Below, piece after piece: positions 1-3,959 of a stretch of 5,911 nt of DNA; position 1 is the first letter of the stretch, and each line of letters opens with the position of its first letter. The notes beneath the pieces were generated by a model that had not been told where the DNA came from, made no database searches, and worked only from the letters and a program-made list of their open reading frames with translations. Both the position numbers and the translations under genes were made by a program. Origin of the DNA: Chloroflexota bacterium (GTDB lineage: Bacteria; Chloroflexota; Dehalococcoidia; Lucifugimonadales; UBA3495); assembly GCA_022561675.1 (NCBI GenBank), contig JADFQT010000167.1:1-5911 (forward strand), in the 5' to 3' direction.

Positions 1-174
1 CTCCCCACAACGCGAACAGATGCGTTTTTCCCAGTGGTGGTGCAGTCGATAGCGCCAAACCCCGCACCGTTGACATACCCCATCCTGAAGGCAGGCTCCA
101 CGCCGATATGTCCAGCCCTCCACCCGGTGTATGTCCAAGTAGCACAAACCTTTGCCGATTAAACCGCCGACCAT
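1..174 (-). CDS. Zinc-ribbon-type small protein (3' end outside the window)
   Basis: This reading frame is open from an ATG at 174 to the window edge, giving 58 residues with no stop seen, so the C-terminus is missing. It is rich in spaced Cys and His: C11, H16 and W21, C28, the pair C34-x2-C37-G, then H45-H47 with W48, and a second pair C53-x2-C56-G. The pattern of CxxCG knuckles alternating with H-x-W segments is typical of small bacterial zinc-ribbon proteins that repeat this unit, so zinc binding is likely but no partner or process can be named. The start is well supported: an in-frame TGA lies at 184-186, the ATG is the first one after it, and GAGGA sits 6 nt upstream. It lies downstream of the bicupin gene on the same strand across about 150 bp. 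It is too short to assign to a named family. Confidence 0.6.
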   Translation of the reverse strand, partial: MVGGLIGKGLCYLDIHRVEGWTYRRGACLQDGVCQRCGVWRYRLHHHWEKRICSRCGE

Positions 175-180
175 CCCGAT

Positions 181-185
181 TCCTC
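181..185 (-). promoter_or_regulatory. Ribosome binding site of the zinc-ribbon gene
   Basis: GAGGA on the minus strand lies 6 nt before the ATG at 174. It fixes the start of an otherwise short, edge-truncated reading frame. It follows directly after the degenerate duplicate of the zinc-ribbon end, so this RBS appears to sit in the tail of that remnant. Confidence 0.55.
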
Positions 186-188
186 ATT

Positions 189-246
189 CTCGCCACAACG
201 CGTTCAGATGCGTAGGCATGATCGGGTGTTTCCCCCAACGGTGGTG
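189..246 (-). pseudogene. Degenerate duplicate of the zinc-ribbon H-x-W...CxRCGE segment
   Basis: Positions 189-212 match 1-24 at 21 of 24 bases, and 229-246 match 25-42 at 14 of 18. Between them the remnant has 16 extra bases (213-228). Read on the minus strand, the intact copy gives HHHWEKRICSRCGE. The remnant gives HHRWGK, then the 16-nt insertion, which shifts the frame, then RI-stop-TRCGE, where the first cysteine of the knuckle has become TGA. The segment is therefore best read as the broken end of a second, related zinc-ribbon gene or a decayed tandem duplication. I could not follow the similarity further upstream with confidence. A minor alternative is a non-coding repeat shared by chance, but conservation of the H-W and RCGE codons argues for coding ancestry. 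Confidence 0.45.
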
Positions 247-325
247 AGACCTGGGACCGGCGGGGGAGGGGGACAGCCTAATTATGGCCGTGGGCCGCGG
301 GATTTCAGCTAACGCCTTGGCATCA

Positions 326-1498
326 TTATTCGTCAGCCGCAGCCCGGTAGTCCCACTGGTAATCCCTTTGCTGGTAGGCCCCATCCGGCATTGAGCTGGT
401 GAGCCCCCGCTGGGCCAGCTCCTCCTCGAACTTCTGCCGTATCCAAGGGTCCTCATCACAGTACTCGATCTGATCGTTGGACAGATCCTGGACTTTCTCG
501 TCGGTATAACCGTGGAACTGGTAGGGAGGGTGCAGAGCCAGATAGCGGGCTCGAGTTTCCCCCAGGTTGAAATGCTGGTGAAACCATCGGTTGGGAGGCA
601 CGAAGGCGGCGGCCTCTCGCCAGGGTACGATCACCTTCTCTTTCCCTTCTTCCCACATGACTGAGTATCCGTCACCATCGGGAATGACTATGACCCGTCC
701 CGGCCCGTGCCGGTGAGCCTTCTTGTAGAGGCGGGGCGCGAAGACGGACATATGGGACGACATCTCAGAGCCGGGAAACTGGATGTAAACGCTCTGTCCG
801 CCGGCCCCCCGCGCCTGATTAGCGTCTAGCTTGTCCCAAGCTCGCATGTCGGGAAAGAAGTTGCCCAGCCACAAAATCCTTCCTCGGCCGGTTCCGTCCT
901 GCCGGGGAAGTGCCTTGGCCTCAGCGTAGAACTCGGTCCCGTCCCCGGCTAGAGGCTCCGGTTTTTCGTAAGGATTGTTAAAGAAGAAGTCGGGGTCGGG
1001 TACAGTGGACATGGCCAAGGGTAAATAGTTGTAGTGTAGCAATCTCACGGTTCTCTCCCCCTGCATGTTGCTGAGTTGATGGTGTCGGTTGCGGGGGAGC
1101 AGAAACAGGCTGTGCTTTTGCCACTCTACGGTCCTCCGGCGAGACTGGCTGGCGCCCCAGATGCTGGTCAGCCCCCGGCCCTCCAACACATACACCACCT
1201 CGTCCACCGATAGCTTCAGAGGAGGCAAGGATTCGCCGGGTTGAATTTCGCTAACGCGGGCCTCGATAATTCCCTGCTGTCCTTCCAGTTGAATGAACGC
1301 GGCCTGGCATTTTCGCTCCTCCCACCAGCCCAGCTCCACGGTCCGCAGGTCGGGGATGAAGAAGCCGGTATGGACGGGGATATTTACCGAACTCATCCAC
1401 CGGTCGTAGGTGTAAGACCGGATCCCAAATATGGAGTCTCTATTCTGCTCCGTCCCGGTCGCTTCCGTCTCAGCGGCATTCGGGGTCACTTCTACCAT
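326..1498 (-). CDS. Two-domain cupin protein (bicupin), function unknown
   Basis: A complete 390-residue soluble protein with no signal peptide or membrane segment. Two cupin beta-barrels can be seen. The first is around residues 68-155, with VDEVVYVLEGRG at 98-109 and PRNRHHQ at 135-141. The second is around 235-325, with KAHRHGPG at 260-267 and PPNRWFHQH at 301-309. In the second barrel H262, H264 and H307 or H309 can form a metal site, although the Glu usual in motif 1 is absent. The first barrel keeps E100 and the EG turn but lacks the HxH pair, so it may be structural. Bicupins include oxygenases, isomerases and storage-type proteins; nothing here selects a substrate. The C-terminal 60 residues are charged and aromatic, with no recognised motif. 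The ATG start is supported by AGGAG 7 nt upstream. The gene is divergent from eutA, with 552 bp between them, and probably has its own promoter there. Confidence 0.85.
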   Translation of the reverse strand: MVEVTPNAAETEATGTEQNRDSIFGIRSYTYDRWMSSVNIPVHTGFFIPDLRTVELGWWEERKCQAAFIQLEGQQGIIEARVSEIQPGESLPPLKLSVDEVVYVLEGRGLTSIWGASQSRRRTVEWQKHSLFLLPRNRHHQLSNMQGERTVRLLHYNYLPLAMSTVPDPDFFFNNPYEKPEPLAGDGTEFYAEAKALPRQDGTGRGRILWLGNFFPDMRAWDKLDANQARGAGGQSVYIQFPGSEMSSHMSVFAPRLYKKAHRHGPGRVIVIPDGDGYSVMWEEGKEKVIVPWREAAAFVPPNRWFHQHFNLGETRARYLALHPPYQFHGYTDEKVQDLSNDQIEYCDEDPWIRQKFEEELAQRGLTSSMPDGAYQQRDYQWDYRAAADE

Positions 1499-1505
1499 GA
1501 TTCTT

Positions 1506-1510
1506 CTCCT
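1506..1510 (-). promoter_or_regulatory. Ribosome binding site of the bicupin gene
   Basis: AGGAG on the minus strand lies 7 nt upstream of the ATG at 1498. It agrees with the anti-Shine-Dalgarno sequence and supports this start codon. Confidence 0.65.
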
Positions 1511-1711
1511 GATCGCGCCAAATAGTGGGTGAAGGCCTGTGAGCTGTACGTTCTGATTTAGCGAGGGGACCCAAACTCGCGAGATTCTAAACCAAAGCCA
1601 GTGTGGAATCTACCGGGACACTTACGAGGACTCTGCGGGATTCATCTGGTATTGGCATGGGAGACCCGCTGGGGAGATAGGAAAACCGGTAAGCATATGC
1701 GTGGTAAATTT

Positions 1712-1739
1712 AGTGGCTAGGTTTCAGTGGCTGGGCTTC
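1712..1739. repeat. 14-bp tandem direct repeat
   Basis: Two adjacent copies, AGTGGCTAGGTTTC (1712-1725) and AGTGGCTGGGCTTC (1726-1739), match at 12 of 14 bases. They lie in the predicted untranslated leader of the bicupin transcript, just downstream of its candidate promoter. They could be a protein-binding site or a simple slippage duplication. Confidence 0.6.
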
Positions 1740-1762
1740 AAGGAATGCCTCAGATGTGCGGT

Positions 1763-1791
1763 AGTTTAGAAGTCCTCCATTTCCCTGTCAA
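1763..1791 (-). promoter_or_regulatory. Sigma-70-like promoter candidate for the bicupin gene
   Basis: On the minus strand, TTGACA (1791-1786, a perfect -35) is followed by a 17-nt spacer and TAAACT (1768-1763, 4 of 6 matches to TATAAT). Transcription would start near 1756 and leave a leader of roughly 257 nt. The -35 hexamer lies inside the first copy of the 13-bp direct repeats, so a protein bound there would be expected to influence this promoter. Confidence 0.4.
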
Positions 1792-1843
1792 CATACCCGG
1801 TCAACAAACCCGGTCAACAAACCCTATAGACCCGGCCAACGGG
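1783..1843. repeat. 13-bp direct repeats, operator-like
   Basis: Copies are CCCTGTCAACATA (1783-1795), CCCGGTCAACAAA (1796-1808) and CCCGGTCAACAAA (1809-1821). A 9-bp partial unit follows at 1822-1830, and a diverged unit CCCGGCCAACGGG at 1831-1843. The second and third copies are identical and the first differs at three positions. The invariant core GTCAAC reads GTTGAC on the other strand. Spacing of just over one helical turn fits cooperative binding of a regulator along the same face. The array lies between the two outward promoter candidates and overlaps the -35 of the bicupin promoter. The repeats are visible in the sequence; regulator binding is inference. Confidence 0.65.
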
Positions 1844-1880
1844 TGGCGAGTCGTCCTGATACTGATTTCTCGGAGGCTGT

Positions 1881-1909
1881 TTGACCCAAGCGGGGAATGC
1901 CGCTAGACT
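1881..1909 (+). promoter_or_regulatory. Sigma-70-like promoter candidate for eutA
   Basis: TTGACC (1881-1886, 5 of 6 matches), a 17-nt spacer and TAGACT (1904-1909, 4 of 6 matches) are on the plus strand. Transcription would begin near 1916, leaving a leader of about 135 nt before eutA. The -10 is part of the octamer GCTAGACT, which recurs before the mosaic lipoprotein gene. The direct-repeat cluster ends about 38 bp upstream of the -35. Confidence 0.4.
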
Positions 1910-2023
1910 GCTGCCGTCAGCTAGCCGCATCGGCTGCTAAACCAAGGATACCCTGAATCCCGCAGTGGTCGTTTTAGCCGTCCATGCAACCCTGCCTTAG
2001 CTGTGGTTTAGGGGCAATTCCGA

Positions 2024-2043
2024 CCGGTGGATGCCGGTGGATG
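2024..2043. repeat. 10-bp tandem repeat at the eutA ribosome-binding region
   Basis: CCGGTGGATG occurs twice in direct tandem (2024-2033 and 2034-2043), just before the eutA ATG at 2051. The GGTGG of the second copy is the only Shine-Dalgarno-like sequence near that start, 10 nt away, and it is weak. Each copy also contains an ATG that is out of frame with eutA. Confidence 0.5.
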
Positions 2044-2050
2044 AATGTAG

Positions 2051-3598
2051 ATGCACCAGCACGACTGGCATGAACACGACGACGATTCAGACAATCGCCC
2101 TGATGAGCTGGCCGGCGACTTCGCTGCTGAGGAGATCGAGGGGCTGGAGAAGCTCACCATCAGCAGCGTGGGGATCGACATTGGTTCCTCCACCTCCCAC
2201 CTGGTGTTTTCTCGCTTGGTATTGCGACGAGAAGGCTCCGCATTTTCCAGCCGGTTTCGCGTGACCGAGCGGGAGGTCCTATACCGCTCAGCTATAATGC
2301 TGACTCCTTACGAATCCGGCACGCTAATCGACATCGGCAAGATCAAGAACTTCGTCAACCAAGCATATGATGAAGCCGGATTCACCCCGGAAACCATCGA
2401 TACCGGCGCCGTGGTCATCACCGGGGAGGCGCTGAAAAAGGAGAACGCCCAGCCCATCGCGGAGCTTTTTGCCAGGGAGTCGGGCAAATTTATTTGCGCC
2501 TCGGCCGGTCCCAATCATGAGGCCCTGCTGGCGGCCTACGGATCCGGAGCGGTAGCCCTGTCTGAAACCAAAGCAGCCACAGTGCTGAACATCGACCTGG
2601 GCGGTGGAACCACTAAGCTGTCTCTCATCAAGGGAGGCACGGTGGTGGGTACCGCCGCGATCGAGCTCGGCGCCCGGCTGATAGCCCTGGATGATGGCAA
2701 CGTGGTAGTTCGGGTGGAAGAGCCGGCCAAGCGTATCTTGTCGGAGTTGGGCCACACCGTTTCAGTGGGGAAGGCCATCGGCGAAGAGCTAAAAGAAGTC
2801 TTTGCCAAGCGCATGGGCGAGTTGCTGTTTGAGGTAATTCGGGCGGGCACCATATCAACCATGGCCAGCACTCTCCTGCTGACCGATCCCCTCAGTGACT
2901 ACCAGGGACCGGGGGACGTAGATTTCGTGGTCTGCTCCGGCGGTGTGTCCGAGTACATCAACCAACGCGACACCAGGGCCTACGGCGACCTGGGTCCCCA
3001 GTTAGCTAGAAACATCAGGGAGCACCTGGCCGCCACCTTCCGGCAGGGGGTGTTACAGGAAGCCACCGAGGGAATTCGCGCCACTGTTATTGGCGCTGGG
3101 GAATATAGCGTGCAAGCCAGCGGCAGCACCAGCCATTTGTCGGGTATCGACTCCCTGCCGGCGTTCGGACTTCAGGTTGTGCGTCCCTTGATGGACGGTG
3201 TAGATTCCGTGGAACGGTCTTTGCGGGCTGCGTTGGCCAAGTTCGACCTCTCTGAGATCGGCGAGGGGCTGGTCCTGGCCCTCGCTGTGGAGGAACCTCC
3301 CGACTACCCTTCCCTGCGCAGGCTGGCGGAAGGCATTTCCGCGGTGGCCGGTCAAACCAGCGCAGCTGCCGCTCCGCTGTTCATCGTGGTGGACACCGAC
3401 GTAGCCAAATCCCTGGGCGGAATCCTCAAAGAAGAGTTGGGCTTGGAACAGGACGTGGTGGTGGTTGATGGCATAGAGGTCGGCGATCTGGATTACCTGG
3501 ACATTGGACGGCCCATGGGAGTCTCGGAAGTAGTCCCGGTTATCGTAAAATCGCTGGTGTTCCCCCACCAAGCGGACAAGAACGAATCGGTCCCTTAG
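2051..3598 (+). CDS. eutA: Ethanolamine ammonia-lyase reactivating factor EutA
   Basis: EutA is the ATP-dependent chaperone-like factor that releases damaged cobalamin from ethanolamine ammonia-lyase (EutBC) so that fresh adenosylcobalamin can bind. This 515-residue protein follows known EutA along most of its length. It has an actin/Hsp70-like phosphate loop SVGIDIGSSTSHLVFSRL at 39-56, TGEALK at 124-129, and ASAGP at 150-154. The second phosphate loop LNIDLGGGTTKLSLI is at 179-193, the adenosine-side VVCSGGVSEY at 293-302, VIGAGEYSVQASGST at 346-360, and the hallmark end DYLDIG...SEVVPVIVKSLVFP at 481-505. Enterobacterial EutA is about 467 residues; the excess here is mainly a ~35-residue N-terminal extension rich in His and Asp. 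An in-frame TAG lies immediately before the ATG, so the start cannot be further upstream; the RBS is weak. No eutB, eutC or shell-protein gene is present in the window, so its partner enzyme must lie elsewhere. Confidence 0.93.
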   Translation: MHQHDWHEHDDDSDNRPDELAGDFAAEEIEGLEKLTISSVGIDIGSSTSHLVFSRLVLRREGSAFSSRFRVTEREVLYRSAIMLTPYESGTLIDIGKIKNFVNQAYDEAGFTPETIDTGAVVITGEALKKENAQPIAELFARESGKFICASAGPNHEALLAAYGSGAVALSETKAATVLNIDLGGGTTKLSLIKGGTVVGTAAIELGARLIALDDGNVVVRVEEPAKRILSELGHTVSVGKAIGEELKEVFAKRMGELLFEVIRAGTISTMASTLLLTDPLSDYQGPGDVDFVVCSGGVSEYINQRDTRAYGDLGPQLARNIREHLAATFRQGVLQEATEGIRATVIGAGEYSVQASGSTSHLSGIDSLPAFGLQVVRPLMDGVDSVERSLRAALAKFDLSEIGEGLVLALAVEEPPDYPSLRRLAEGISAVAGQTSAAAAPLFIVVDTDVAKSLGGILKEELGLEQDVVVVDGIEVGDLDYLDIGRPMGVSEVVPVIVKSLVFPHQADKNESVP

Positions 3599-3815
3599 GA
3601 TTCATTCTCGGCTCTGGGATTCCTAGGTCGGTGGCAGGTATCGGCAATAGAAATGGGCTGGTGTCCTCTCCCTAGCCCCTGGGTAATTCCCGCCACAAAC
3701 AGACAGCCCCAGCCGTCAGATTCCTCCTTAGAAATTTCCAAATTTACGTATGCCTCTCCGACAGGATGGGTATTTTTCCGGATTTAGCCCAGTTGCCCGC
3801 GGTGTAGGCTCGGCG

Positions 3816-3878
3816 AGGTCAGGGTATTCGCCGGCCGATGTTGGCCCAGGCTATAGGCACCCGGCGGGCTCCTGACCT
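3816..3878. repeat. Nested 63-nt inverted repeat
   Basis: AGGTCAGG (3816-3823) is perfectly complementary to CCTGACCT (3871-3878). Inside it, CGCCGG (3829-3834) is perfectly complementary to CCGGCG (3861-3866), separated from the outer stem by a 5/4-nt internal loop. The apical loop is 26 nt. As RNA this is a two-tier stem of 14 Watson-Crick pairs. It is not a standard terminator because no U tract follows. It lies upstream of the candidate promoter of the next gene. It may therefore act as DNA (an operator), or belong to a longer eutA transcript or an independent small RNA. Confidence 0.55.
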
Positions 3879-3920
3879 AACGCTCCCTCTGCGTACCCTG
3901 TATTCGTGTCGATCTGAACC

Positions 3921-3929
3921 TGCTAGACT
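3921..3929 (+). promoter_or_regulatory. Extended -10 promoter candidate for the mosaic exported protein
   Basis: TGC-TAGACT fits an extended -10 (TGn followed by a 4-of-6 match to TATAAT). Transcription would start near 3936, about 24 nt before the ATG. No good -35 is present at 16-18 nt spacing, as tolerated for extended -10 promoters. The octamer GCTAGACT is the same as in the eutA promoter candidate. Confidence 0.35.
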
Positions 3930-3945
3930 CCGGAAGACCCAAATC

Positions 3946-3954
3946 AAGGGGAGG
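3946..3954 (+). promoter_or_regulatory. Strong ribosome binding site of the mosaic exported protein
   Basis: AAGGGGAGG ends 5 nt before the ATG at 3960. It is the strongest Shine-Dalgarno match in the window and fixes the start at the beginning of the signal sequence. Confidence 0.7.
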
Positions 3955-3959
3955 CCATT

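Larger units (their letters stand above)
175..325. other. Spacer between bicupin and zinc-ribbon genes
   Basis: This stretch of about 150 bp holds the zinc-ribbon remnant and the RBS of the partial gene. The rest (about 250-325) contains a C-rich run on the minus strand but no convincing terminator hairpin with a following U tract, and no promoter I would defend. Read-through from the bicupin gene into the zinc-ribbon gene is therefore possible but not shown. Confidence 0.4.
1499..2050. other. 552-bp divergent intergenic region
   Basis: It separates the minus-strand bicupin gene from plus-strand eutA. I find no defensible protein-coding frame in it. It carries two outward promoter candidates, a cluster of 13-bp direct repeats, a 14-bp tandem repeat, a 10-bp tandem repeat just before eutA and two 8-bp palindromes (CTCGCGAG at 1576-1583 and GCATATGC at 1693-1700). 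If the minus-strand promoter candidate is right, the bicupin mRNA has a leader of about 250 nt. No riboswitch class was recognised in that leader. Confidence 0.6.
3599..3959. other. 361-bp spacer between eutA and the mosaic exported protein gene
   Basis: I see no coding sequence here. The first half has only a weak hairpin with no U tract (GGGCT/AGCCC at 3655-3678) and an AT-rich element AAATTT-CC-AAATTT around 3731-3746. The second half has a nested inverted repeat (3816-3878), a probable promoter -10 (3924-3929) and a strong RBS. The spacing suggests that the downstream gene is transcribed independently of eutA. Confidence 0.55.

Noticed and set aside
1241..1525. Plus-strand 94-codon open frame
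   Set aside because: It is antisense to the well-supported bicupin gene and shows no recognisable domain.
1584..1589. Minus-strand TAGAAT as a closer -10 for the bicupin gene
   Set aside because: It is a good -10 by itself (5 of 6 matches), but the hexamer 17 nt upstream (TAGATT) is a poor -35. The TTGACA-N17-TAAACT candidate is stronger overall.
1693..1700. Palindromes GCATATGC and CTCGCGAG (1576-1583) as operators
   Set aside because: Both are perfect 8-bp palindromes, but their symmetry stops there, and short palindromes are common by chance.
1499..2050. Cobalamin riboswitch near eutA
   Set aside because: Because EutA serves a B12 enzyme I looked for the B12-box and partner motifs on both strands. 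GCCACTG occurs on the minus strand near 1726-1732, but the other conserved boxes are absent and it points towards the bicupin gene.
2031..2264. Plus-strand 77-codon open frame starting in the 10-bp repeat
   Set aside because: It is out of frame with eutA, overlaps its conserved N-terminal region and has no recognisable features.
2324..2755. Minus-strand 143-codon open frame
   Set aside because: It lies wholly opposite eutA, whose conserved ATPase motifs explain the sequence.
3655..3678. Rho-independent terminator after eutA
   Set aside because: GGGCT/AGCCC can form a short stem, extended by two pairs with a bulge, but there is no following U tract and the stem is weak.
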